Source: Desulfovermiculus halophilus DSM 18834
Lineage (GTDB): Bacteria; Desulfobacterota; Desulfovibrionia; Desulfovibrionales; Desulfothermaceae
Assembly (NCBI RefSeq): GCF_000620765.1
Contig: NZ_JIAK01000005.1
Span: forward strand, 1 to 64,000
DNA: 64,000 nt
Direction of reading: 5' to 3'
A program made the translations under genes and the position numbers. The notes under the pieces are model-generated. The model saw only the letters and a list, made by a program, of their open reading frames with translations. It was not told the DNA's origin and did not search any database. Shown here in pieces: positions 35,051-43,640 of this stretch (within the stretch, counting starts at the first letter, position 1; each line of letters begins with the position of its first letter).

Positions 35051-38000
35051 CTACTCCAGTCCGTCCAGTAGGGACAGCTGTTTTTCCCGCTTCCTGGTCC
35101 GGGCCACTGTGTGCACCTTGGCCACCTGGGTCCAGTCCAAGCCGGACAGGAGTGGGCTGGGGTGGAGGCGGACCGGAAACCGGCCTATCTTTCTGCGCTG
35201 GGCGCAGCTTAGGTACAGCCGGCTTTGGGCCCGGGTCAGGCCCACGAAGAAAAGACGTTTTTCCTCCTCAATATCCGGCTTCAGCCCGGCTCCCTGCTTT
35301 TTCCCGGGATACAGGTCCGCTCCGGAGAAAGGCAGAATGCCCTGCTCCAGGGCAGGCAGGAAAACGGCTTCGAATTCCAGACCTTTGGATCCGTGCAGGG
35401 TAAGCAAGCGGACGTTTTGGGCCTGTTGCCGGATATGGGCCGATTCGGCCTCCAGATGTATCCAGGCCATAAGGCTGTTCCAGTCCCCATGGCTGGCGTA
35501 GGCTGTACACAAGTCCTTGAAGGGCCTGCTGGTCCACATCAGCTGATTGGTGTCGGGCCGCCGGGCAGAGAACTCGGCAATTTTCCGCGGACCTTGGGCT
35601 ATGATCCGGTCCGGGCAGTCCAGGATCTCTTTTCCCTGGTCCACAGGGAGTCCGAGAAAACGGGAGACTGAACGCAGGATGGGCTGGATGCGCTCGTCTT
35701 CCCAGAAAGGGGTGGATTCAGGCACAGTGCAGGGGATGCCCTGTTCGTGCAGGACCTTGTGGACAGGAGGGATGAGTGCCTTGATCCGCACCAGAACGGC
35801 GATGTCTCCAGGGGCCAGATGCTCTGTCCCGGACCGGTCTGCCTGCTGATGCCCGGTGCCCCCGATCAGCTCTTTGATGGTCCGGGCGATCCAGTGGGCC
35901 TCCTGGAGGCCGCTTTGGGCCTGGTACCAGGTCAAGCGCCCCGGTCCCCCGGCCTTGTGGGCCCGCAGGGCCGTCCCTGAGCCGAGCCTGGAGCTGAAGT
36001 CAAGGATGGTTTGGCTGGAGCGGTAATTGCGGTGCAGGGGGATGGTTTCCAGGCTCGGCCAGTGGCGGCCGAAACATTCGGCCACATCGCCCATGGCTCC
36101 ACGGAAGCCGTAGATGGACTGATCGGGATCCCCGATGCCGAAGAATCCGGTTCCGGCCTCGGGGGTCAGGTATCTGATGATCTCCCCCTGCAGCACTGAG
36201 AGATCCTGGATTTCGTCCACCAGGACATGGGAGCAGGGGGTCCCGGGAGTTCCAGCACGCAGCTGGTCCAGCCAGGCGGTCAGCAGATCGGTGTAGTCGG
36301 CCAGCCCCAGCTGGGTCTTGAACCGGTCAAAGGCCTGGAGGTGGGGCTCAAGCCTTGCGGGCACCTGCATCTGTTCTCTGGCTCTGGCCAGCTGGTCCCA
36401 GGCCGCGGAGCGTTCGGCTGGGTCGATGTCTGGAAGGGCACGGGCAAATGCCTCTCTGGACTCGGGTTCGGACATGAGGATAGGGGGTTGTCCGCGGCTG
36501 TCTTTCCACTGGGCAAAGGCCAGGGCATGCAGGGTGTCGGCCCGGGGAACTTCCGTCCCGGCGGGAAGCCGGCTCTGAAGGCGTTCCCGAAGCTCCCTGG
36601 CCGCAGCCCGGGTAAAGGTGACGATGAGGATCGCGGACGGATCCTCCCCCCGGCCCAGCAGGTGCTCCACCCGGCCGATGAGGGTCTTTGTCTTTCCGGT
36701 GCCCGGTCCGGCCAGAACCAGAACCGGATGGGGGCCACTGCGCACTGCCCGCTGCTGTTCGGTGTTCAGACTGGGGGATGGATGTGATGCTGGCGATGCC
36801 GGCTCCTCCGCGGAGGGGATATCTCCTGCTGGGTGCGTATTCACCCCGGCCTGGGAAGGTGGGGGCTGCATGCCGGGACTGACAAAACTGCCCTGGGTCA
36901 ACCGGCTGCGCTCCTGGGGGGCGAAAACCGAAATCCGTCCGAACTCGCCGTCAAATCCGGACTTGCGGTGCACTTCTTTCCGTCGCATCCGGGAGATCCC
37001 TTCAGCCAAAAGAGGTGAATAGGGCTTCAGGTCTTCCTCAGGGGCCTTGCGCAGGATGTCCAGCTCGGAACCGAAGGCCCGGATCAACTGGGCATAGACT
37101 GAAGTAACCGCCTTTGTCTTGGGGCCCTTGTCCAGGATCTCGGCGAGCACTTCCGGCAGGGGGATCAGGGAGGTGAAGCCCGGGGCGGTCTTCGGCTGCC
37201 GGGCTGTGTTCCGATCGGCCAAGTCCAGGACCCTGCTGAGGACCCCTACGGTGAGCTTCCCGCCGCAGACTGGACACGTCCCCCCCAATCTGGCCGTTTC
37301 CCTGGGATCCAGGACAACCCCGCACTTTCGGTGTCCATCCAGGTGATACTTGCCCTCTTCGGGAAAGAACTCGATGGAGCCCAGGAAGCGCTGGGTTTCG
37401 CTTCCGCCCTGCAGGGCGTGGAGGATATGTTCATAGCTGGGGTGACCGGAAAAGAGATTGGCCTCCCGGGCCAGCTTCTCTCCGGAGTGGGCGTCGGAAT
37501 TGGAAACCAGGGTGTAGGCGTCCAGATCACTCCACAGCCAGTTCATTTCCGGATCGGAGGAGAGCCCGGTTTCCAGGGCGAAGATGTGCCCGCTGAGATC
37601 CTTATAGCAGTCGGACAGGCGGTTAAAGCCGGACTTGGATCCGAACAAGGAGAACCAGGGGGTCCAGATGTGGGCCGGGATCAGAAACCCCAGGGGGTCC
37701 GTCTCCAGAACCATCTCCAGCAGGTCCCGGCTGTCCAGGCCCAGGATGGGGCGGCCGTCGGACTCCAGGTTGCCGACCTGACTCAAGCGGCGGTTGAAGG
37801 CACGGACCCGGTCCAGGGAGGAAAAGAAGACCAGGTTGTGTATCTTGCGGACCTGGCCTTGACTTTTGTAGATGGAGCTGATCTCGGTGCCCAGGATGAA
37901 CAGCGGGGCCTTGGGCAGGGCCCCGGGGTCGAGCCAGGGGATCTCCGGGGCCCTGCAGGACGGATCCTTGAGCCGGAGAAGGCCGTCGCCGTTTTCCTCC

Positions 38001-38170
38001 AGATGGGTCTCGATTTCCTGAAGCCATGCGGGGTGGGTGACGTCACTGGCGGCCAGGACGTCCACTCCCTTGACCCCGGCCCAGGCGGCCAGGCGGGGAA
38101 CGGACAGGGCCTTGCTCGTGGCCCGGGAATACCGGGAATGGATGTGCAGATCTGCTGTGTATGTGGTCAT
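35051..38170 (-). CDS. EndoQ-like PHP nuclease fused to UvrD-type helicase
   Basis: A 1039-residue fusion. Residues about 1-430 resemble the EndoQ/TIGR00375 family: the PHP metal motif DLHIHSRYS at 7-15, SNSDAHSGEKL, and a zinc-binding TCPVCGGKLTVGV near 300. EndoQ enzymes nick DNA 5' of deaminated bases. After a Pro/Ser-rich linker comes an SF1A helicase with a Q motif (LNTEQQRAV), Walker A AGPGTGKT near 486, Walker B VDEIQDLS near 650, GIGDPDQSIYGFRG, and LTLHGSKGLEF near 925. The start at 38170 overlaps the kinase gene by 4 bases. The longer frame to 39046 runs through that kinase gene in another frame and is rejected. Confidence 0.85.
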   Translation of the reverse strand: MTTYTADLHIHSRYSRATSKALSVPRLAAWAGVKGVDVLAASDVTHPAWLQEIETHLEENGDGLLRLKDPSCRAPEIPWLDPGALPKAPLFILGTEISSIYKSQGQVRKIHNLVFFSSLDRVRAFNRRLSQVGNLESDGRPILGLDSRDLLEMVLETDPLGFLIPAHIWTPWFSLFGSKSGFNRLSDCYKDLSGHIFALETGLSSDPEMNWLWSDLDAYTLVSNSDAHSGEKLAREANLFSGHPSYEHILHALQGGSETQRFLGSIEFFPEEGKYHLDGHRKCGVVLDPRETARLGGTCPVCGGKLTVGVLSRVLDLADRNTARQPKTAPGFTSLIPLPEVLAEILDKGPKTKAVTSVYAQLIRAFGSELDILRKAPEEDLKPYSPLLAEGISRMRRKEVHRKSGFDGEFGRISVFAPQERSRLTQGSFVSPGMQPPPSQAGVNTHPAGDIPSAEEPASPASHPSPSLNTEQQRAVRSGPHPVLVLAGPGTGKTKTLIGRVEHLLGRGEDPSAILIVTFTRAAARELRERLQSRLPAGTEVPRADTLHALAFAQWKDSRGQPPILMSEPESREAFARALPDIDPAERSAAWDQLARAREQMQVPARLEPHLQAFDRFKTQLGLADYTDLLTAWLDQLRAGTPGTPCSHVLVDEIQDLSVLQGEIIRYLTPEAGTGFFGIGDPDQSIYGFRGAMGDVAECFGRHWPSLETIPLHRNYRSSQTILDFSSRLGSGTALRAHKAGGPGRLTWYQAQSGLQEAHWIARTIKELIGGTGHQQADRSGTEHLAPGDIAVLVRIKALIPPVHKVLHEQGIPCTVPESTPFWEDERIQPILRSVSRFLGLPVDQGKEILDCPDRIIAQGPRKIAEFSARRPDTNQLMWTSRPFKDLCTAYASHGDWNSLMAWIHLEAESAHIRQQAQNVRLLTLHGSKGLEFEAVFLPALEQGILPFSGADLYPGKKQGAGLKPDIEEEKRLFFVGLTRAQSRLYLSCAQRRKIGRFPVRLHPSPLLSGLDWTQVAKVHTVARTRKREKQLSLLDGLE

Positions 38171-39822
38171 GGAGACTGAACACCGGGATGTTGGGGTGAT
38201 GACGAATCTTGTCCTGGTCCGGAGGGGTGCCGGGTGCTGATCAGGGCCGTGACCCCGGATGCCCATTCTGTGTTCCGGGTGAAGCTGATATTGGCCTGGT
38301 TCTGATGGGCCAGGCGCTGGGCGATGGACAGGCCCAAGCCGGACCCCTCGGCCTTGGTTGTGGAAAACGGATCGAAAAGGCGGTCTGCAATCGTGGGGTC
38401 CAGGCCGGGCCCATTGTCTGCTATAGCAATATACTCTGTGTCCCGACCTTCCCCCCACCTGATCTCCACCCTGGGGTGTTCGTTCTCCGAAGCCGCCTGA
38501 GCCGCATTGATGAGCAGATTGAGCAGGACTTGATGCAAGTGGTCCGGATCCCAGGTCCAGGTTTTGGAGTCCAGCTCGGCTCCTGCTGCAAACTGGACAT
38601 GGGCAAACTCGGACTGCAGGGTGAACAGGCAGGAATGGACGGATTGAGCCAGGTTGATTTTCTGGGCCCTGGCCTCCTTGGGCCGGGCAAAGGCCAGGAA
38701 ATTGGTCAGCAGGTGGTTCAGGCGCTGAACATCGTCTTCCACGATTCGGTAGAGACGCCGGCGCTTGTCTTCGGACAGCCTGGATGAGGGCAAAAGCTGC
38801 AGGCTGGTCTTGATCCCGGACAAGGGGTTCTTGATTTCGTGGGCCAGACCTGCGGCCAGCTCTCCCACCGCGGCCATCTTCTCCATTTCCTTGACCTGAG
38901 CTTCCAGTTCCTTGATTCGGGTGATGTCGGTGAACAGGATCAGGGATCCTCGGGCCTCGGGCAGCCGGGTCAGGGTGGCCCCAAAGAGCCGCTCCCTGTG
39001 GGTGAACTCGGATCGCAGGGGGGTCTGCCCGTCCCATGCCGCCCACAGGGTATGCAGGCCGGGAAAGATCTCGGCCACTGAGCGGGATACGGCCTGCCGA
39101 ATATCTTCAAACGGGGCCCAGGCCAGGGCCTGGGGGTTGATGGTTGAGATGCGCCCAGTGGGGTCCAGGACCAAGAGGCCGCTGGGCATCCAGTCCAGGA
39201 CCTTGCGCTTGAGGGCTTCCGAGCGGCGGAGATGCATCTCCGTTTCAGTCATTTCCTGGAGCAGATGCTGCATCCGTCTGGAGTTCATCTGGACCAGGAG
39301 GAGCATGAGGGCCAGGGACAAGACGTGCAGGGAAGCGTACAGGGAGGCTTCATGCAAGGCCATGGGCAGACTGACCTGGGTGGTCTGCAAAACGGCCAGG
39401 ACCAGATAGAGCAGGGCCAGGCAGGCAGCCACGACGTTGGCCGCATGCATGCCCAGGGTGCGGCCGTAGAGAAAGAGCAGGGCCAGGCCGATGAAGGCGA
39501 AATTGCTCTTCAGACCTCCGGTGATCAGGATCAAAAAAAAGGTCAGGGCCAGGTCTGCTCCCAGCTGGACCCAAAAGAAGAGGATCCGGTTGGAAAACCG
39601 GTTTCGGAGCAGGAGAAACAAAATGGTCAGCGAGAATCCGGCCACAAGGAAAAGCTGATAACTCGGCGCCGGAGCTGCACCGGAAATGCGTTCTCCTGGA
39701 GTAGCCAGCCAGGTCAGACCCAGGGGGAGAAGGAGAACCACCAGGAAAACGAGGCGGGCCAGACAGACCCGAACAGCCATGTGTTCAGGATCTTTTGTGC
39801 TATGACGGCTGGGAAGGAGCAT
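38167..39822 (-). CDS. membrane-bound sensor histidine kinase with PAS domain
   Basis: A 551-residue kinase. About six hydrophobic helices lie in residues 15-205. A PAS domain (MPSGLLVLDPTGRISTINPQA) follows, then a short coiled coil, the phosphoacceptor HEIKNP near residue 328, and an ATP-binding domain with NLLINAAQAA (N box), DNGPGLD (G1) and GSGLGLSIAQRL (G2). The NtrB/PilS-like build suggests control of a sigma-54 activator, but no response regulator is adjacent. The start could also be ATG 39780. Its stop overlaps the EndoQ-helicase start by 4 bases. Confidence 0.88.
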   Translation of the reverse strand: MLLPSRHSTKDPEHMAVRVCLARLVFLVVLLLPLGLTWLATPGERISGAAPAPSYQLFLVAGFSLTILFLLLRNRFSNRILFFWVQLGADLALTFFLILITGGLKSNFAFIGLALLFLYGRTLGMHAANVVAACLALLYLVLAVLQTTQVSLPMALHEASLYASLHVLSLALMLLLVQMNSRRMQHLLQEMTETEMHLRRSEALKRKVLDWMPSGLLVLDPTGRISTINPQALAWAPFEDIRQAVSRSVAEIFPGLHTLWAAWDGQTPLRSEFTHRERLFGATLTRLPEARGSLILFTDITRIKELEAQVKEMEKMAAVGELAAGLAHEIKNPLSGIKTSLQLLPSSRLSEDKRRRLYRIVEDDVQRLNHLLTNFLAFARPKEARAQKINLAQSVHSCLFTLQSEFAHVQFAAGAELDSKTWTWDPDHLHQVLLNLLINAAQAASENEHPRVEIRWGEGRDTEYIAIADNGPGLDPTIADRLFDPFSTTKAEGSGLGLSIAQRLAHQNQANISFTRNTEWASGVTALISTRHPSGPGQDSSSPQHPGVQSP

Positions 39823-39834
39823 ACCCCGAGGCGA

Positions 39835-40638
39835 TCAGAGGGTTGGGCCGTCGGTTTCCCGGCCGCAATCCGCCGGGTCTCCGTGGATCTTGTCCAGGGT
39901 GTGATCCAGAGCAGGCAGCAGGGGGGCCAGGTTTTCGCGCACCCCCTTGGGGCTTCCGGGAAGGTTGATAATCAGACTGGAACCCAGAATGCCGGCTACG
40001 GCCCTGGAGATCGCCGCCCGGGGGGTGGCGGCCAGGGATGCCTGCATCATAGCCTGCTCAAAGCCAGGCAGTCGTTTGTGCACCAGTCCGGCAGTCACCT
40101 CAGGGGTGATATCCCGTGGGGCCACCCCGGTGCCCCCGGTGGTGACGATCAAGTCGAACCCTTCGCAGAGAGCCAGGTGGGTGAGCAGGCTTTGCAGCGA
40201 GCCGGCGTCATCCCTGAGGATAAACCCTCGACTGAGGCAGAGGGGAAGGTGTTTGGAGATCATCTCCGGGATCCGAGGGCCGCTGGAGTCGTTGCGTTTT
40301 CCGGCTGCACCGGAATCGCTGAGAGTGACCCAGGCCAGACTGACCCCGGATTTGACGATCTGCAGTCTGCGCGGCAGCTCTGTGGCCGACACATCCCGTT
40401 TGGCCCTTACCCATAGTCCGTCCGTTCCGGGGTGTCCCGGCATCCAGCAGTGCCCATGGACCTGAAACCATGCCTCACGGCCGGGAGGGGACATGATGGC
40501 ACCGACAGGGATGGAATCCGGGAGTTCCGGGCTGAAGATATGCCCTGGATCAATCCCTGGCTGATGCTGAGACGAAAGCAAGAGGAGGCTGCCGGCGTGG
40601 ACAGCTGAAGCGGAGAATTCGTTGATGGTGCAGTGCAT
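39835..40638 (-). CDS. mogA: MogA/MoaB-type molybdopterin adenylyltransferase with N-terminal extension
   Basis: It activates molybdopterin by adenylylation for metal insertion. The MogA core starts near residue 98 (VSLAWVTLSDSGAAGKRND) and includes VTTGGTGVAPRDITPEV and the closing INLPGSPKGVREN. The first 95 residues are extra; they end in a strand-rich segment (GLWVRAKRDVSATEL) and may be a reduced MOSC-like or unrelated domain. It lies 13 bases upstream of the kinase gene and is preceded by stable hairpins at 40660-40740. Confidence 0.85.
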   Translation of the reverse strand: MHCTINEFSASAVHAGSLLLLSSQHQPGIDPGHIFSPELPDSIPVGAIMSPPGREAWFQVHGHCWMPGHPGTDGLWVRAKRDVSATELPRRLQIVKSGVSLAWVTLSDSGAAGKRNDSSGPRIPEMISKHLPLCLSRGFILRDDAGSLQSLLTHLALCEGFDLIVTTGGTGVAPRDITPEVTAGLVHKRLPGFEQAMMQASLAATPRAAISRAVAGILGSSLIINLPGSPKGVRENLAPLLPALDHTLDKIHGDPADCGRETDGPTL

Positions 40639-40659
40639 GCCGACCTCGGCTCATAGAAT

Positions 40660-40740
40660 CCGGCCGCATCCTTTGTCAGTACATGCGGCCGGAAGACCAG
40701 CCTGCCGGCTGAAAGCAGAGAGCCGTCAGCGGCAGGCTGG
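40660..40740 (-). promoter_or_regulatory. two tandem hairpins upstream of mogA
   Basis: CCGGCCGCAT (40660-40669) pairs with ATGCGGCCGG (40683-40692), a perfect 10-bp stem. CCAGCCTGCC (40697-40706) pairs with GGCAGGCTGG (40731-40740), another perfect 10-bp stem with further inner pairing. They lie in the 259-base gap between plsY and mogA, the nearer one 21 bases before the mogA start. No long T-run follows, so they may be leader structures or a non-canonical plsY terminator. Confidence 0.5.
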
Positions 40741-40820
40741 GAAAGAGTTCTTCAGGTAAGGGCATCCCGAGCTGGGAAGGTGTATGCACCCTGAGGGCGC
40801 AATGGGTGGCCTGGTGCAGG

Positions 40821-40863
40821 CTCGGTGCCGCTTGCCAAGCGGCGCGGGTGTCCTCTCCCCGAG
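40821..40863. other. GC-rich stem-loop in the plsY-mogA gap
   Basis: CTCGG (40821-40825) pairs with CCGAG (40859-40863) and encloses a perfect hairpin, GCCGCTT-GCC-AAGCGGC (40827-40843). It is a third stable structure in the same gap. Its role is unknown; it could belong to a folded leader of mogA on the minus strand. Confidence 0.4.
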
Positions 40864-40897
40864 TGCACAGAGGGGAATGGAAAAGAGGGTGCTCCCT

Positions 40898-41512
40898 TTA
40901 GCAGGTGACTGCGTAATCCTTCCGCTGCCAGGGGTTTTCCTCTCCCCGGGCCACCCGCAGGATGTTGTCCCTGTGTTTGGCATACACCAAAAACAGGACC
41001 AGAAGACTGAGGATGAGATAGGAAAAGGAGCCGGCCAGAAGGATAAACAGCGGCAGAACGGTGACCAGTGCCAGGGAGCCGATGGAGACGAAACCAGTGG
41101 CCCAGATGAGCGCAAGGCAGACCACAACGGCCCAGAACAGGGGGGTTGGGGTCAGGGCCAGGAAGACGCCGATCGTCGTGGCCACGCCTTTCCCCCCGCG
41201 GCCGTTGAGAAAGACGGAGTACAGGTGGCCCAAAAGGACGGCGACGCCGGTGAGGGTCAAAAGGGCCGCTGAATTGTTGATGCCCATGGCCAGGAGCATG
41301 GGGATCAACCCTTTGGCCGCGTCAAGGACAAAGGTCAGGATTCCGTAGCCTGTTCCGCATGTGCGGGCCACATTGGTGGCCCCGGTGCTTTTGCTGCCGG
41401 TCAGCCTGGGGTCTATCCCGTTGGCCAGTCTGGAAACCAGCAGGCCAAAGGGGATGGAGCCTATAAGATAGACCACAAGGAGCCAGCCCAATCCTGCGAT
41501 CACGATGTTCAT
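40898..41512 (-). CDS. plsY: acyl-phosphate:glycerol-3-phosphate acyltransferase
   Basis: An inner-membrane enzyme of 204 residues that makes lysophosphatidic acid from acyl phosphate. The three conserved loops are visible: YLIGSIPFG near the N-terminus, TGSKSTGATNVARTCG, and FLNGRGGKGVATTIG, with YAKHRDNI late. Five hydrophobic helices fit the fold. Its start overlaps the RNase gene stop by 4 bases. Confidence 0.95.
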   Translation of the reverse strand: MNIVIAGLGWLLVVYLIGSIPFGLLVSRLANGIDPRLTGSKSTGATNVARTCGTGYGILTFVLDAAKGLIPMLLAMGINNSAALLTLTGVAVLLGHLYSVFLNGRGGKGVATTIGVFLALTPTPLFWAVVVCLALIWATGFVSIGSLALVTVLPLFILLAGSFSYLILSLLVLFLVYAKHRDNILRVARGEENPWQRKDYAVTC

Positions 41513-43566
41513 TCTTCCTCCCTCGCCTTGATGATTTTGATGTCGTTGTTGAGGGGATCGATTTTGCCCAATTCAAGCTGATAGCGCGTTCCAGGGATGA
41601 TCTTGTCCCCGAAGAGCTGTTTCGAGCCGCGAAGGAAAAGCTGCTCCCGAGGAAGGCAGACCACTACATGCTGCCCCTCTTCAGCCACAACTATCCCTAA
41701 CCACGTCCACTCCTTACACCACCTTTGGAAATAAAGCAACTTCCAGTACCTAGTCCGGTAGCGCTGAACCTTGCCCACGGCCTTGGCCCTGGCATTCAGC
41801 CCCGGGAGGACGGCGTTGAGTTCCTCCTGGGTCCACAGGGGACGTCCATCAAAGAGATAGGCCGCCAGTTGACTCAGGTTCATCAGGTCCGGGTATCTGC
41901 GCAGCGCGGAGGAGACAGGGGCATAGGCCCGGACCCCGAGGCTGGCATGGGGCTGGGGCTGGATTTCCAGCTTGGAGCTGCTCATGCCCCGCATGGCCTG
42001 GTAGATATCCACCGGATCATCCCATACTCCGGCCAGGTTCTTGGGCAGTCGGATGTCCTGGGTCCTGTGGAGCAGGGGGATGTGCTGCTCCTGGGCCCAA
42101 TGGGCCAGAGCCGTATTGACCTGAATCATGAACTCGCTGACGATGAGCTGGGCCCTGGGGGTAGAGGCCGGAGGGGCCAGGTGGACCTCCGGGCCATTGT
42201 CCTCGGATGTCACCCGCAGAATGGGATCGGACTGGTCCAGGATGACAGCTCCCTGCTCGATGCGCCGCGCGCGGAGACTCTCGGCCAGAGCCCAAGCTTG
42301 GTCCAGGTTGTGGGCCTCCGGGTCAGAATCAAGCAGGGCTTCGGCCTGGTCGTAGGTCAGGTTTGCCCTGGGCCGGACCCAGGTGCAGTGCAGCTCCGTG
42401 TCCAGAAGTCCCCCCGTGGAATCCAGGGTCATCTGGATCACGAAGGCCGAGGTGCTCTTGTCCGCCTCCAGGCTGTACAGAGAGATGCCAAGGGCCTCGG
42501 GCAGGAGGTGGGAGGTGCCCTCCGGGAGGTACAGGCTGCTCATACGCTGGGCCACTTCCATGTCCAGCTCAGATCCAAAGTCCCAGGTCAGACCAGGCCA
42601 GGCCAGGGCCAGGGTCAGACGGTACCGGCCCTGGCAATCCTTTTCCACCCAGAAGGCGTCGTCCATGTCCAGTGTGCTGGCGGAATCGATGCTGATCAAA
42701 GGGAGGTCTTCCGCAGGGCGCCGCAGGCTTTCCCAGAGCTCCTGCTGGCGGGCTATCTCCTTTCGGTGATTTGCGCTCCAGGCATCTCCCCAGGCATAGC
42801 CGATCTGATCCAAAAGAACATTATAATGGGCCGGAACCAGGCCCCAGGCCTGAGCCAGAAGCAGGGGCAGATGCTCGTGTTCCGGGAGGCCGCGGCGGAC
42901 TTCGGTCCACAGTCCTCCCATCTCCTTGTGCTCCGGGTCGGACATGCTGCGCAGAAGCAGCTGCTTGAGCTCTGCGGCGACTTCGGGGTCGGGCTCCGGG
43001 GGCTTGGGCGCCTGCTTGGAGGTGTGGTGTTTCCACAGGGCCTTGAGAAACTCCTGCCCCTGGGTGACCAGCATTTGCCGGCGGCGGTTGGCCTCCATTG
43101 CCGCCAGGTTGGCGTCCACCTTGGCCGGATCGTAGACCAGGAATTTGGGAGGCTGGAACTTGAAATAGGCCTTGTGTTGCAAGAGGGTCCGGCCCAGGGC
43201 CGCAATCTGATCCGGATTAGGCTCCGGCCAGATCAGTCCGGCGAGCCACTCCGCGCTTTCCGCCTCCACCTCCGGGTGGGTGAGCTCCCAGAGCTCGACG
43301 GCATCGATAGCATCCTGGTGCTCAAGGCGTTTTTTGTGCCTGGTCTCCAGAACGTCCAGGACGTCCTGTCGTGAGCTGCCTATGGGCAGCTTGGGTCCGG
43401 TCCAGGGCAGTATCCGGGACAGGGAGAGCTTCATGACCCTTTTGTTGACATTGATGATCCGCACGTGCTTGCCGCTTTCCTCCAGGACACAGCCCAGCAC
43501 GGGCTGGTTGTCCTGCAGGTATTCAATCACGCAGTGGGCTGAGACTGGGCTGGAAATCGAACTCAT
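41509..43566 (-). CDS. RNase II/R family ribonuclease
   Basis: A 685-residue protein with the RNB catalytic domain. ISIDSASTLDMDDAFWV carries the cluster of aspartates that bind two Mg ions, and YAPVSSALRRYPDLMNLSQL is the typical downstream block with the conserved Arg. The 280-residue N-terminal part is longer and more divergent than the cold-shock domains of RNase R, and the C-terminal S1-like region is short. It probably degrades RNA 3' to 5'. Its stop overlaps plsY by 4 bases. Confidence 0.85.
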   Translation of the reverse strand: MSSISSPVSAHCVIEYLQDNQPVLGCVLEESGKHVRIINVNKRVMKLSLSRILPWTGPKLPIGSSRQDVLDVLETRHKKRLEHQDAIDAVELWELTHPEVEAESAEWLAGLIWPEPNPDQIAALGRTLLQHKAYFKFQPPKFLVYDPAKVDANLAAMEANRRRQMLVTQGQEFLKALWKHHTSKQAPKPPEPDPEVAAELKQLLLRSMSDPEHKEMGGLWTEVRRGLPEHEHLPLLLAQAWGLVPAHYNVLLDQIGYAWGDAWSANHRKEIARQQELWESLRRPAEDLPLISIDSASTLDMDDAFWVEKDCQGRYRLTLALAWPGLTWDFGSELDMEVAQRMSSLYLPEGTSHLLPEALGISLYSLEADKSTSAFVIQMTLDSTGGLLDTELHCTWVRPRANLTYDQAEALLDSDPEAHNLDQAWALAESLRARRIEQGAVILDQSDPILRVTSEDNGPEVHLAPPASTPRAQLIVSEFMIQVNTALAHWAQEQHIPLLHRTQDIRLPKNLAGVWDDPVDIYQAMRGMSSSKLEIQPQPHASLGVRAYAPVSSALRRYPDLMNLSQLAAYLFDGRPLWTQEELNAVLPGLNARAKAVGKVQRYRTRYWKLLYFQRWCKEWTWLGIVVAEEGQHVVVCLPREQLFLRGSKQLFGDKIIPGTRYQLELGKIDPLNNDIKIIKAREEE

Positions 43567-43640
43567 GTACTGGCCTTGGCGGTTATACCACGGCCCCTGG
43601 CCGGAGTGTTGTGCTCAGATTGCTCTGGGCATGGCGATGA

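Noticed and set aside
35051-39046. A longer 1331-residue reading of the helicase gene starting at 39046
   Set aside because: The extra 290 residues are an out-of-frame shadow of the histidine kinase, Pro/Gly/Arg rich and without domain features; the EndoQ domain begins at 38170.
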